Shown here: one piece after another, positions 34,740-47,265 of the stretch
Layout of the letters: the number at the start of each line of letters is the position of its first letter
How positions within the stretch are numbered: the first letter of the stretch is position 1
Origin: Przewalskia tangutica
Taxonomy: Eukaryota; Streptophyta; Magnoliopsida; Solanales; Solanaceae
DNA length: 64,000 nt
Assembly: GCA_029844215.1 (NCBI GenBank)
Contig: CM056729.1
Location: forward strand, 7,998,001 to 8,062,000
Reading direction: 5' to 3'
Made by a program: the position numbers and the translations under genes
The notes under the pieces: model-generated
Database searches by the model: none
Told to the model about the DNA's origin: nothing
Seen by the model: only the letters and a program-made list of their open reading frames with translations

Positions 34740-36100
34740 TTAGTATTCTAGGTTAACAAAAAAAAAGTTTACACCGATGCATGCAAAAGAGCCTTTTGCA
34801 TTCCTGCAGACAGAGTAGCTAAAAATGAATCTTGCAAAGCCAATTTTTCACCTCAACAAAATTAGGATTGTTTTTATAGAACACTTCCTCATTAGTGCTA
34901 CTTTACATCACATTAATAAGTACATTCGAATTAACTTATTGTGTTCTTAAACCCTCAAACTTTATGAAGCACTGAGTTTCCATTGAATGCAAAGTTTTAT
35001 CCAAAAAAATTGTTTCACCAAAAAATAAGTTTGGCTCATTAGGCAGGTTTATGGAGCTTAAGCCGTTTAAAAGGTTACTAAATATTGACATACAATGCTT
35101 CAGAAAATATATAACTTGAATCTTAACCACAATTTTAAAAGTATCATTTCTAAAGTCTTGGAGCTGACAAGTATATAATAGCTTAAAGACAAGTTAAGTG
35201 CATTTAGAAGTATTCACATGCAAATTCTTTTTTTTTAATTACAATACCAACAGGGGAAAGAGAATTTACCTCCACAACCAATCCATAATTTCTCCTTTAG
35301 GAGACCAAAGGAAAAACTATGGAATATAGTACTTTTATCACAAAAGACGAAGTATATAAAGTAAGATGGAATGAAGCAGCAACTGCTTTACTATCACCAA
35401 CTTAGGAGCATCTGCTGCTTTACTATCACCACATCAGCACCAAGAAATGAAGCAGCAACATCGATTGCAGCAGCTGGTACATTAATACAATCAAATGCAG
35501 TTGCTGATGCAACCAATACACCAGCAGCATTAGCTACAACCACATCACAAGAATCATCCACAGCATCAATACACCAGTAGCGAATCAGTGAGTACAACAT
35601 AAAAAGCTCTAAAATAGATGTCAACATACCTATCAATTTCATACTAAGCTAAATTTAACTAAGGTAAGCATGTGAAAGGCATAATATAAACTAAACTAAT
35701 GGTGGGAATCAAACAAGTCACATGTCATCCTAACCTCGCACTGAATCAATATTTAGTCCAAACCAAACATAATTAACCATAATCATTCATAAAATTCATT
35801 TAAATGAGATTATTACTATCTAAATATTTCACTCCATGCTCAATCACACTCACAGTAATCTAAACTTGAATTAACAACGGTAAAACATGAAAGGGGAAGG
35901 TAAAACGACGGTAAAACATAATATAACCTTGGAGAAGAGGGAAGAGTAGTTCGACGAAGTGGATGCGACAATGAGTGGAAAAGGGCGATGATGAGCAGTG
36001 GGGAAGGGTAAGGCGACAACGAGGTGTGGTAGGAGATGCAACGAGTGGAAAAGGCCAACATAGAGCATTGATTTCTTATCGAAACAGTATCTCGGTTGAT
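34740..36100. other. CACTA interior, mostly non-coding
   Basis: AT-rich DNA. At 35,371-35,580 (plus) and 35,394-35,642 (minus) there is an Ala/Ser/Thr-biased open stretch with an internal ~45-base duplication. Neither strand matches a family I know. Nothing else is visible. Confidence 0.4.
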
Positions 36101-36640
36101 AATGTTGTTGGACGATGGCTTAAACAAATTGTAGTATCCCATATTGGGGTTTTGTTGGACAACCTCAGTAGAGGATTGTCCAATCTCCTTCGCGACTGTT
36201 TCTTGTTGGATTGGAGAGTTTCACAATTAGGGTTTGAAATCGCGTTTTGGTTTTTTGGGTTTAAAGATGGAAAATCGTTAGTGAGGGAGTATGGTGGTTG
36301 TGTCGCCGTTGTTGATGGTTGTTGGACGACCTCCGGTGGAGGCTTGTTGTTAGTCGGAAGTGATGTTATTGCCGGAATTCGATTTTTAGGGCGAAATCGC
36401 CCAAATTGCCTCTTTGAGATATTTCGATTTTTCAGGTGTAGAAACTGACGATTGTTGGTTTGGGGGTATGGAGGGGGATGTCGTCGATGTTGAAGGCTAA
36501 TGGTCGACCACCAGTGGAGACCGCCCGGTGGCCGAAATGGCCATCTTGCCGGTTTCGCGATTTCAGGCAAAAATCGCCTAAATCGCCTGATTTGAGAGAG
36601 AATTTAGATTTTCCCTTCTCTATTTTCAATAAGGTAAAAC
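36100..36640. other. CACTA right-hand GC-richer segment
   Basis: Open frames occur on both strands, with simple repeats such as GCCGAAATGGCCATC and AAATCGCCTAAATCGCC. They have no domain support. The segment resembles the non-coding end regions of CACTA elements rather than a gene. Confidence 0.4.
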
Positions 36641-36644
36641 TAAA

Positions 36645-36825
36645 AATTAAGGGACCGTTGCATTAGCCACCTACAGCCGTTACATTACATGGGCTAATGT
36701 GACGGTTGTTTTTGGTCGTTGCATTAGACTATTTGAATCGTCGCATTAGACAGTCTAATGCAACGGCCACAAAATACCGTTTTATTAGCCAAATTTTCTG
36801 ATGTTACACTTGAACCCATCGCATT
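36645..36825. repeat. CACTA subterminal repeats (right)
   Basis: At least seven copies of the same TAATG(C/T)(A/G)ACGG-like motif seen at the left end, in both orientations. They are cut by the LTR that starts at 36,826. Confidence 0.7.
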
Positions 36826-38800
36826 TGTCACGACCCGACCCAACGGGCCGCGACTGAGTGCCCTACATGGACGCCCCTAACGAACATGTCACATATAATC
36901 AAACTAATACTAAGGATAATGCGGAAAATTGTAAAACCATATCAAAATAGGCAAGTCGATAAGGCTGTCACTATACACGGAAATATCCAAAATGAATTAC
37001 AACAGTATAGCTGACCCAAAACACGTCTACACCCAAACATTTCCAACCCACATATATGACTACAGACCTCTAAGAGTATAACAGTGAATTATGACGGGAC
37101 AGGGCCCCACCGTACCCCTGACTAGCACGAATATGCATAAGTATATATCAAAGAATCTGTACCAAAATGACTACGCTCCGGAACAATGGAGCTCTCCAAA
37201 CAGATGAGCAGAATCCTAGGCTGTAGGGCCACCAAACTGAGTATATGTACCTGCGGGCATGAAACGCAGCCCCCCGGAGAAAGGGGGTCAATACAAAATA
37301 ATGTATTGAGTATGTAAAGCATGAAACACTGTAAACAAGATCATAACTGACCAAAAGATAACATGAGACAAGTATAATAATCAAGATACCAATGCACCTA
37401 TGCCTTATGAAATGAAAGTCAACATATCCATATAAAATACCGTACCCGGCCCATTCTGGGACTCGATGAATGAAATCATGTACATATATATACCATACCC
37501 GGCCCTCTAGTGAGGGACTCGGTGAATGAAGTCATATCCGTGGATGCCTGTCCACATATATCATATCATCAATCTGTGGATGCTTGTCCACATATATCAT
37601 ACCATCAATCTGTGGATGTCTGTCCACATATATCATCATATATATACACATACCCGGCCCTCTAGCGAGGGACTCGGTGAACAATGCAAGAAACTATGCA
37701 CGAACATTCCCGGCTCGGGACTCGGTGAAATTGATATAAACACATCAAGCACGAGTAGATTATCATGAGCAACCATATGCAAAGTAAATCATCATTTGAC
37801 TCTCAATAGAATAAATAGAATGAACTATCACTGTAAAATCAAAGACAACTATCATATCAAGTATCACTAGGAATTAGGATTCAATTGAATTTTTATGTAA
37901 ATCATGCCAAAAGAAATAAATGATAGTTTCACATACCTCTGTCGATTAACTAACTCGATAAATTAATACGCCTCAATTAAAGATTTCAACCTATAAATAA
38001 ATAACATGTCCATCAACTCTACGATTATTACTATACATTTGATTATTACACCTCTTTCTCATGTTATCCCAGCCCTTAATCCATTAAAAACAGTCATACT
38101 TCTAAACAATAAAGAATGCAAAAAACACTTTTCTACACCTTAATTATTTTTATATATATTATTTGAAAACATAACATGTGTACATACATATTCATAACTG
38201 AAAATCCAGATTCCAATAATTTTGTGAAGGTCACGGTCCATATACACAATACCATAGCTCTTTCATAATTCCTTGTAATCCAACTCATGTTTCAATACTT
38301 TCATATAAACAATTACAACTTAAAATATCAAGATTTCCTTCAATTTTAACATGCAATCAATGACAATGATAACAACAACAACAATCAAACCCAATGTAGT
38401 TAAAACGGCCCCAAATCGGCTCACTACACACCACAAGTTTATATCTTAACTATAACATCATTTAACTTTCAAATACTTTATAGTTGCATTCGAAGTCACT
38501 ACTTCGCTTTGCTCCAATTCACTTTTTCAACTTATAATTTTTCTTCCAAATAGCTCATCTTCAACGCTTAAGTTTTTCGGACAAATTTTCCACCATCATT
38601 ATCCCACCAATATTTCTTTTTTGTTACTTACGGCTCAAACTTAGTAGAATAACTTAATCTTGGAAGGAGCTCGCTTAGTCTCCTAACTTAGCTATGGGTC
38701 AAGAAAATCTAGAATAGATTTTTGAAACTGAGGCAAAGAGTGAGAGAAGTGTAGGGTATTAAAAAAAAAATCAGCCTATGCACGCTGGGCAACTTTTCCA
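36826..38800. repeat. Gypsy-like LTR (TGTCACGACCC type)
   Basis: Begins TGTCACGACCCGACCC directly against the CACTA subterminal repeats, a terminus I associate with long gypsy LTRs in Solanaceae. It contains CGGAGAAAGGGGGTCAATAC near 37,275 and four copies of an ACCCGGCCC...GGGACTCGGTGAA block (37,440-37,735). Orientation is probably minus (an LTR ending GGGTCGTGACA), which I infer only from the terminus. The right end is uncertain and no second LTR or coding region was found. Confidence 0.5.
37535..37650. repeat. Tandem TGTGGA...TCCACA hairpin units
   Basis: Three or four ~40-base units, each holding TGTGGATGCNTGTCCACA, a six-base stem with a six-base loop, and separated by TATATCATA(T/C)CATCAATC. 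The short ORF through them is the repeat itself. Confidence 0.65.
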
Positions 38801-41050
38801 CACTGGAAAACAAGTGGTGTGCGTTTTCCACTAGTTTCTCTACTAAACTAATTTATAACACTACACTAATCCATAATCTCATTAGGAAAATTCAACCACT
38901 AGTATTAATTCCCGTTGTCACATTTTTGTTGTAAAAAAATTATTATTTATTTCATTCTTCCATACTAATTTTATTTTCTTAATTACGCTCTCAAATTTCG
39001 CCCCCAAATTACACGTAACACATCCTTCCTTCTCGTACAGAAACATTCGCACTCGTTCATATTAGATCTTATGTTATAAAGAAATTCGCATAGTCTCTCT
39101 ATAACATCACGCCTATACCTACCTACTATATTCAAAAACTCAAGATGCCCTCACCAGCCAGCCAATATATCACATATATTATTTACCAATCATATCGCTT
39201 ATCAATCTAGATTATCAAAGAGACTCATACCACTCAACAAAGCAACAACATAACACATCATCATGTCATCATCATATATATATATTGCAAAACCAAAACA
39301 TCATTCATAGTTCATGCCATACAAAGTCCAAGTTAAGAAAGACATACACAAATGATACACACCTAACGTTTTATTTAAAATAGCTTAACTAAATATCTTT
39401 CCAAATTATTAACACACGATTCTAAACAATTATTAAGACTTGCAATTCACACACAACTAAAATAGACCATAAACATATACATTGATCCTCATATGAATTC
39501 AAATGCCATACACATAACTAAAACGAATATTTTATCTTGAAAAATCCTATGTTGGAAAAATCTTGAATCAACATACTTACTTTAGTCAATCCAAACAATT
39601 ATCTACGCTTGCACACCAAGTTAACAATATCTAGGTATGAAATTTAATCGACATTGTCCATGTACAAAGTCAAAATCAAACAACACTACACCGGCTTTTA
39701 CTTTTTTTTCACATGTGTATTTATACTATTATAATATTTTAAACAACATGTGTCAACTTAAGTTAGTTTTATCTAACTAAACAAACACCCAAATTATCAT
39801 ATTAACATTATTTCAAGTACAACCAGTCTACATACTAATTATTACAGATTCCAAATAAGGGTCAATCGAGCAGATATGATTCAACTCGCTTGTTTCTCAA
39901 ATAGGACAACAAAACATAGCTTTAGGCATGTCAACTCACAACTCCCAATTTTAATTAAGTAAGAATTGACTAAGGTGATTCAAATATTAGGCCTCCACCT
40001 GTTTTTTTAGTAATACCCACAAGCATTAAAAAAAAAGATCGTTTAAATCACATGGATGACATTTCATTCATAACTATAAGTAAGGTTCTAAGACAAACAA
40101 CCTAAGCTACAACATATTTGAACCAAGTTCCAATAGATACCAAATCCCATGAACTCTCGTTTCAACTAGAATAGAGCATGACATTAAAAGCAAACTAGGC
40201 ATCAATTTAATCATGTCTCTCACAATCTTCACCACAACAAGCAAATATCATACACATCATATGACTTTAAAATAAACCTAGTGCACTATACTAAAGCATA
40301 ACGGCCAACAAGACAAGCAAAGGTTAATAAGATGTTCAGTAATTTCACACATACAACTTTTTTTCCAATAGCATATGCCTAAAATAAGGCTAAACAATGA
40401 CTTAAATCAATCAGTACCATAACTAGTGTACATATTCTAACTATTTGAGCTAAGTTTTATTGTCCAGATGTTAATCACTATCTCCCTAAACAATTAAAAT
40501 ATAAATGTTGTCCCTATCATGCTACTTGAGCCTAACATATGCTTAGTATACCATACTAAGAGTAATCTTAACAATGATTGTAATTTATAAAATCAAGTTA
40601 ACCAAAACATGTTACTCAATATCTTATTCTAACAATGATTGGAAAAACTTCATCTATTACAAGTCGATATCTTATTTAACTTACTAATCTAGAACTATAG
40701 ACATATCCCAATCATATTAACCTTAGTTTGGTATGCTTAATCACCACTTTTAATATACCCATGAATCAGTAAAGTATGCTCAAACTAGTTTTAAGAAGAA
40801 TCATTTGAGAAACGGTTCTGATCTTATGTCATGAACAACATAAAACCCTTAGTTAACAACTAATTACCAAGGTCTTAACTTAGGTTAACTATCACCAAAG
40901 GAATCCTAAACTAAAGTACACTTACAATTGAAACCCGATCAGAATATAAATAATCAGACATTAGTTCTACTTAAAAATAAAAGTAACAATCAGACTTAAA
41001 TAATCATTAATCTATAAGTTAATATTCAACTAGGCCATCTAAGTCTTAGG
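38801..41050. other. Non-coding AT-rich stretch
   Basis: No ORF of note on either strand over 2.2 kb. It may be the rest of the long LTR or leader of the TGTCACGACCC element, or old degraded repeat. I see no boundary until the Athila gag appears at about 41,055. Confidence 0.4.
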
Positions 41051-41059
41051 CAGAGTGAT

Positions 41060-41700
41060 ACTAAAGAAGCTAAACCCAACAATGTGCCAATGGAGCAGGT
41101 GCAGACAGTTGGGAACTTTCAGAGACCTTATAATTCCAACACGTACAATTCAGGGTGGAGAAATCACCCTAACTTTTTGTGGAGGAACGACCAACCTCAG
41201 CAGCAAACATATAAAGGTGGTTATCAGAACCAACAGGAACAGAATCAGGCTACCTCATCCCATCAGTATAGACCACCTACACAACAGGAGAAGCCTGATG
41301 AACTGAAAGATGCATTGCTGACACTCACCAATTCACAAAATTAGTTCATATCTGAAACCAGGTTCGCTCTCAGGAACCTGGAAACGCAGGTTGGCAAACT
41401 GGCAAACATGACAACCAACAGGCCGCAGAACACTCTCCCAAGCAATACAGAGGTAAATCCTAGAGAGCAATGTCAGGCAGTGTTGTTGAGGAGTGGAAAG
41501 CAGTTGGAGCAGGTTGCTCCCCAATCTGCAGTGGTTTGTGAGAAAGAGGTTGAGAAAGCAGTTGAGGTAGAGAAGGAGAGGGTCACTGAGGACCGCCCTA
41601 TAGTTGAGAAAGCTCCATCAGCACCTTTGAGGGAATACGTTGATAGAATTCCTTACCCTTAGAGATTACAAAAGAAGCAATTGACAAGCAGTTCTCCAAA
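41060..41700 (+). pseudogene. Athila gag C-terminus
   Basis: Reads VPMEQVQTVGNFQRPYNSNT, then YNSGWRNHPNFLWRN, a Gln-rich tract, a stop at 41,342-41,344 after NSQN, and FALRNLETQVGKLANM beyond it. It continues through an acidic PLREYVDRIPYP end at 41,659 with another stop. The asymmetric Asn/Gln-rich part and the ETQVGKLA coiled-coil-like segment are typical of Athila gag. Two in-frame stops make it non-functional. Confidence 0.8.
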
Positions 41701-42420
41701 TTCTTGGAGGTGTTTAAGAAGTTGCACATAAATATCTCCTTCATTGAAGCACTAGAACAGATGCTCGCATACTTCAAATTCATGAAGGAGATACTTGGGG
41801 AAAAAAGGAGGCTAGCTGATTATGAGACAGTATCATTGACAGAGGAGTGCAGTGTCATCCTGCAAAAGAAACTGCCTCCTAAGCTGAAGGATCTAGGAAG
41901 CTTCACCTTGCCCTAAACTATTGGTAAGGTGACATGCAACAAGGCACTGTGTGATCTAGGGGCCAGTATCAATCTCATGCATCTGTATGTCTTCAAGAGA
42001 TTGGGTTTAGGTGAATCCAAACCAACCACAGTCAATTTGCAGTTGGCCGACCGAACCGTTGTGCACCCCAGAGGCATAATAGAAGATGTGTTTATCAAGG
42101 TGAGGAAGTTCTTCTTCCCATTAGACTTACTCATTATGGACATGGAGAGAGATGATGAGATACCCATCATTTTAGGGGGACCCTTCCTTGCAACGGGGAG
42201 AGCTTTAATTGATGAAGAGAAGAGAGAACTGAGATAGAGGGTCCAAGAGGAAGAGATGGTATTCAAGGTGTTTAAATCCACCATCGAATCTCATGCCAGC
42301 AACAAGTGTTTCGCAGTAAGCACGGCTGACACAGCAATTCAGCCAGCATAGGCCAAATCCAGGGAGATCATTTCGACAACTGTGAAACCACATGCTAGTT
42401 TAAAAGCTAAAACGGAAATT
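41700..42420 (+). pseudogene. Athila aspartic protease region
   Basis: After a frameshift the sequence reads FLEVFKKLHINISFIEALEQ, then the retropepsin-like domain at 41,929-42,237. That domain has the active-site region ALCDLGASINLMHLYVFKRL, a strand LADRTVVHPRGIIEDVFIKV and IPIILGGPFLATGRALID. The usual D-T/S-G triad is D-L-G here, which is normal for Athila-type sequences as I recall. A stop precedes the domain (41,914-41,916) and another follows it. Reading then joins the post-pol segment by a deletion of the whole RT-integrase region. Confidence 0.8.
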
Positions 42421-42529
42421 GATGAGATGAAAGCTGTCGAACAGGTAAGTCTTACTGAACCCCCTCTTGTGAAAAAGAAAAATAGAATGATAAAGAGGAG
42501 GATGATTATGAAATGGATAGGTTGTGGGG

Positions 42530-43390
42530 TTAAAATACCTCAATGATTTAATAAGTAACTTGCGTTCGGCTACAAGATGTTAAAGACAACGCTACTTGGG
42601 AGGCAACCCAATTATTTTTTAAATTATGTAATTTAGTTTAATTAGAACAGTCTCACTTTTGAAGACAGACGAAGGAATGGGACACTAAGCACGAAGAAAA
42701 GGATGGAAAACAAGCACCGCATTGCCATTGTGCAGGACCGCGGTGCCTAATGTTCAGAGAGGTCGCAGGAGTTTATGCACCGCAGTTCCATTATGCTATA
42801 CTGCGGTACCGAATAAGCAGAGGGGCCACATTATTTTTGGAACTGTGGTGCCATCAGGCAGTACCGCGGTGTCGGAACGGGATTCAGAATTAAAAAGCCC
42901 AAAATCCCCAAATCTTTTTCCCACACAAACACAAACCCTTCCTCTCTCTCTACAAATTCAGAAATTCCTCTCCTTCTATCCATAAAAATTCCCACAAACT
43001 TCCCTAAATTCTTCCAAAAATCCCTACACAAACCCTCACATCTTGCACCACCATCATTCCTTCCATTTGGATCAAGAAATTGGTGAAGAACAACTCTTCA
43101 AAAAGGTAATCTTCATCATTGTTCTTGCAATTTCAAGGCTAGTAGGGAAAGTAACTTGCAAGTTTGGGGGTGTACGGGCTTTGTTGGTAGGGCGTTGTGT
43201 AGTTATGGGTGTGTGCTGCATAGGTTGTTTGTTGTGTAGTTGTGTGAATTGAGGAATATTGTGGTGTAGTTGTTGTGTATTGCTGATGTGGTCCGATTTT
43301 GCTTGGTTATTGTTGTTGTGTGGTGTGAGAGTTGTTAAGAAACCTCAAAGAAACAAAAGGAGATGCTGCTGAAAATTTTCCAAATAACAT
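42530..43390 (+). other. Post-pol spacer with palindrome array
   Basis: Begins with a degraded LLGRQPN-type end of pol near 42,590, followed by AT-rich DNA. At 42,720-42,880 there is a cluster of ACCGCGGTGCC-like boxes (TGCAGGACCGCGGTGCC, TACTGCGGTACC, ACTGTGGTGCC, GTACCGCGGTGTC). The same boxes occur in both LTRs. No gene is visible. Confidence 0.55.
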
Positions 43391-43395
43391 TCACT

Positions 43396-44462
43396 ATGGC
43401 CTCTAGGAAGCGAACTTCAAGAGCTTCCCCATCTTCAAGAGCTTCCCCGTCTTCATCCGCCCCAGAATATGATGTGACTCGATTCGCCAACAAACAGGCG
43501 GATGATCGATACAACAAGATTAGCACTAGGGCATTGATACCAGAAAGAGGCATGAATTACCAGGCCAGGGCATTTGATGATGATGATGATGACTACGAGC
43601 CTAGTAGGGTCATGACCGAGGCAAATGAGTGGAGAAGGTTCACTAATCCAAAAAGGATTCCACTTCAAAATTCTATCCTTGTGAGGGAGTTATATGCGAA
43701 CTACCCCGAGCAAGAGGATGGTGGTGCTTTGTTAGAGGGAAATATGTGTCTGTCAGTTCTGAAACAGTGAATGCGATACTAAGGACCTATTATGTGGAGG
43801 ACCGAGGTGATAATCCAAACCACTTCAAAAGTTGGTCAAGAGACGTCAACCACATCCCGTGGGACGTAGTAGAGCAGACATTGTGCTACCCAGGCGTTGA
43901 GTTTAGTTTTGCCCGCAACGGATTCAGGAGATTTGCCCGATGCCAATTCAATAGATCAGCCAAATGATGGCTATATTTCATAAGTACACGCTTGATTCCG
44001 TCAACTTATTTTACAAATGTGCCCTTAGACAGAATCAAGCTCATTTATGGCATCATGACGGGCATGACAATTGATGTGGGGAGAGAAATAGTGCAGAGCA
44101 TAAGGGAGATTAGTAGGCTGACTACTACTAGCGGATTGGGACATGGTTCACTCATTACTGCCTTATGTGAGAGGCATGGAGTCCCAACATTCACCACTGA
44201 TATCCTAGAGAAGAGTCATTCTGTTGTGACCTACAGTTTAGTGCACTCCTTCCTTGACCCCTACCCAGGACCAACAGCAAGGGGAAGGGGCCCAGCAGTA
44301 GCAGACACAGCAGCCATGTATGAAGAAGAGCCAGAGGCACACAATGAAGCAGGCGAAATCAGCCATCAGTCTCCCCTGTCCTTAGAGCCTCCAATGTCAA
44401 TAATGGAGCAGATGCTCTTGAACCAACAAAGGATGTTGCAGAATCAAGAGCAAATGATGTAA
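43396..44462 (+). pseudogene. Athila second ORF (putative plant transposon protein)
   Basis: Starts with a basic, Ser-rich N-terminus (MASRKRTSRASPSS) and an acidic run, then follows the domain known as putative plant transposon protein (PF20167 in my recollection). Visible parts are ELYANYPEQEDG near 43,690, FKSWSRDVNHIPWDVVEQTL near 43,830, VPLDRIKLIYGIMTGMTIDV near 44,020, and a coiled Gln-rich tail (EQMLLNQQRMLQNQEQMM). Its role in the element is unknown. Frame breaks near 43,770 and 43,967 split it into three pieces. Confidence 0.75.
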
Positions 44463-45684
44463 GACCATCAACACCTGACCTAGCGTGTTGATAATTTGAG
44501 TTTCATGTTCACCCAATGGACAATGCAGTATCCGCCGCCACCACCACCGTTTTTAACCGATGTATGTCTGTAAGTCGTCCCATTTTCATTTTTGAGTTTT
44601 TTACACATTTGGAACAATGTGTAGTTGAAGTTTGGGGGAGAGTTTTCATTTTATTTTATTTTTGTGAGTCTTTTGTTGTTTTTGTGTTTTATGTGAGTCA
44701 ATTTTTCATGTTGTGCTTATTTGGTATGCCTAGTGAACTAAGTGGGATAATGTAATGGAATGAGAAGCTAAAATATGTGTGCTTAAGTTAGATATGCCAA
44801 AAATTTATGAAAATTTGATTATTTGGAATATTTGATGTTTAACCTATGTGTTGTCAATTGAAAAATGTTTGTGAAGTCTACTTGCTTGTTATTTGAGGCG
44901 AAATAGTTAATATGTACATGTTAGGGAGATGATTCAGGTATTTCTTTGTTAGTCATTCTTACCATTCATTACCTATCTTGCAATAAATTGTATCTCTAGT
45001 CAGCCCCGTTGAGCCTAAAATAAGTTATTTCTTTGACACCCTATGATTCCTTTGTTGTGTCATAAGTGATAATTAAAAAAGTATTAGAATGAGAAGTGTT
45101 GAAAAAGAGATAAAAAGAGGGTGAAAAAATTGATGCACCTCAATGAAAAATATGCAAAAGCTTAAGTTTGGGGGTGCCTATGTGAATGTGTTTCATGCTC
45201 TCAAAAAGAGAAGAGGGGAACGATAGGTATGAACTGAAAAAGAATACCAAAAAGAAGGACCAAATGGTTGAATGAGAAAAACGCTTATGGTACGTAAATT
45301 GAGCCTAAATGCATACTTTAACCTACCCCTGCCTAAGCCTACATTACAACCCTGAAAAGTCCTGAGGATCTCTAGTATGTATGTCTATGATTAGTGGAGA
45401 ATAAGTATACAGGCCTGTAGACTAAATGAAATTGATATGTAGAGGTTAGGTATTCATGCTTCCATTACTTATGATTGAAATGAATTTGCGAAATATCTGA
45501 CTTGAATTCTAGATTGCTGAATTCATGTTATATTTGTTCCTGCATATTATCTCAACTGACGTTCATGTGTTTCTAAGTCTTTGTGCAGCTGCTTGATTTG
45601 AGTCTTTGAGTCTTTTATTTTTGTGTCTTTGTTTTTGTTTTGATCTTTGCTCGAGGGCGAGCAAGGGTTAAGTTTGGGGGAGTT
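44463..45684 (+). other. Athila 3' non-coding region with repeated purine tracts
   Basis: Non-coding DNA between ORF2 and LTR. It contains several AAGTTTGGGGG tracts (44,629, 45,164 and 45,670). The last one, AGTTTGGGGGAGTT, directly precedes the LTR and is the working polypurine tract. Segment 45,408-45,684 is repeated after the first LTR. Confidence 0.65.
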
Positions 45685-46984
45685 TGTTAGGCGTATTTTG
45701 TATACGCCTTTTGAGTCATTTTAGTTGATATTTTACTCGTTTTTGTTGTGTTTAGTATAGTAGTAGGTTTGTTTTTTTTTTTTTTTGAGTCACAGCGGTG
45801 CAAAAAGACAAAATGGCAAAAAGGGACGAGAAATTGGCAGAAAAGGTTCTCCCGGGGTGGAAAGGACGAAAGTAGGCAACTCAGAGAGAAAGAAGGCAGC
45901 ACCGCGGTGCCACTATGCAGAACCGCGGTGTCATATTTACCGAGGAGTCGCAGAACTTTCAGCACCACGGTGCCATCAGCAAGATCTGCGGTGCCATTTG
46001 TCCGAGAAGTGCGCAGAGTTTCGATCACGCATGATGCGTAACAATGGTGCCAACGCGGGAAATTTCAGTTCCGAAGGCAAATTGGCTAAGGGCATATTGG
46101 TCCATAGGGCACAAAAATTAGAGGATATTTAAGCTCTGGGGATTAATGCTATCAACGAGGTTGGTCATTCTACAACACAACACAACACAAGGCGGATTTG
46201 GAGCTACAATTGAAGACTTAGTTCGCAGTAATTTCTTTTCTTTCGTTTTTAATTCAGTTTATGTATGGATTTTGTGTTAGTTCTTAGCGTGACTGTGGCT
46301 AGAAGCTAAACACTTTATTAGGGCTTTTCTTATGAATCGCCTGAAACTTCTATTCATGAATTAATGTAGTAGTTTGATTTCTTCTTCACTTGATTAAGGT
46401 TTAGTCAATAATTGATATGAATGCTTGATAATTAATTGATCACAAATTATCATAATATATATAATTTCTAATCAAGAACCGAGAGGAGAGATTTGGATAT
46501 GTTGTGATTGATTAGACATATGTTAAAATCGCGGACGACAGTACCCAGATATTTGTGTAGCATTATAGGTTATTGTTCTTAATCCTCCTATGTGGTAAAT
46601 CTTATCATTGAAATATAGAAGGGTTCTGCACTGGGGTTGGGTGATTATATGTCCTAATCGAAATATAAGACAGTTTAGTTAACCGCTATCTTAATGTAGA
46701 AGAAGAAGTCATTCTAGTTGCATTAAGGATTGAATAGAGTGGATAGTCGAGGATTTTGAAAGCCCTAATTCCTTCATAACTGATCACAACTTAAATAGTT
46801 AGTTAATTCTTGCAATTATTCTAGTAGTTAAACAAAAACCCAACTTAATATCGATTACCAAATAGATAACATAAAATAGATGAATGGTACTTATCAGTCT
46901 CTGAGGACATTATTCGGTCTTATCAGACTATATTACTTGTGAACGATGTGTACGCTTGCGTGAGCAGTCGAAATATCGCTAACA
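45685..46984 (+). repeat. Athila LTR copy 1
   Basis: A 1,300-base LTR beginning TGTTAGGCGTATTTTG and ending ATCGCTAACA. It has a cluster of four ACCGCGGTGCC-like palindromes near 45,898-46,000 and an ACACAACACAACACAA run near 46,170. It corresponds to the 47,266-48,522 copy throughout but with many substitutions, so the two are not from one insertion. Confidence 0.85.
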
Positions 46985-47265
46985 ATACGCCCATAGAACT
47001 AAATGAAATTGACATACATAGGGTATGTGTTCATGCTTCCATTTATTATGATTTAAATGAATTTGCGAAATATCTGGCTTGAAATTTCAGATTGTTATAT
47101 TCATGCTACATATGTTCCAGCATAGTATCCCAACTGGCGTTCATGCTTTTCTAAGTTACCATGTGCAGCTGTTTGATTTGAGTCTTTGAGTCTTTTTTAT
47201 TTTGTTTCTTTGTTTTTGTTTTAATCTTTCCTTGAGGGCTAGCAAAGGTTTTGTTTGGGGGTATT
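46985..47265 (+). repeat. Repeated 3' internal fragment of Athila
   Basis: These 281 bases match 45,408-45,684, from ACTAAATGAAATTGA to a purine tract TTTGTTTGGGGGTATT. It follows LTR copy 1 with no primer-binding site, so it is the stub of a nearly completely deleted element or of an unequal exchange. Confidence 0.8.

Larger units (their letters stand above)
33433..36825. mobile_element. CACTA (En/Spm-type) element, right end not found
   Basis: Begins CACTACTACATTTTTGACC, the terminal sequence of plant CACTA transposons, followed by a dense field of subterminal repeats (CTAATGCAACGGC in both orientations, 33,455-33,815). A matching field lies at 36,645-36,825. The right terminus (expected TGTAGTAGTG) is not seen, because a TGTCACGACCC LTR abuts at 36,826. 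The interior carries no recognisable transposase but does carry coding-like fragments, so this looks like a non-autonomous copy with captured sequence. Confidence 0.75.

Noticed and set aside
35975..36570. Overlapping ORFs of 157 and 164 codons on opposite strands
   Set aside because: Both are open because of base composition in the CACTA end region; no motif is recognisable on either strand.
38350..38410. AACAACAACAACAATC run resembling a reversed SINE tail
   Set aside because: Only the simple repeat and a few bases match; the rest of the SINE 3' region is absent.
40018..40035. GCATT as a possible right target duplication for the LTR at 36,826
   Set aside because: The preceding bases are not a CA terminus and the CACTA sequence does not resume after it.
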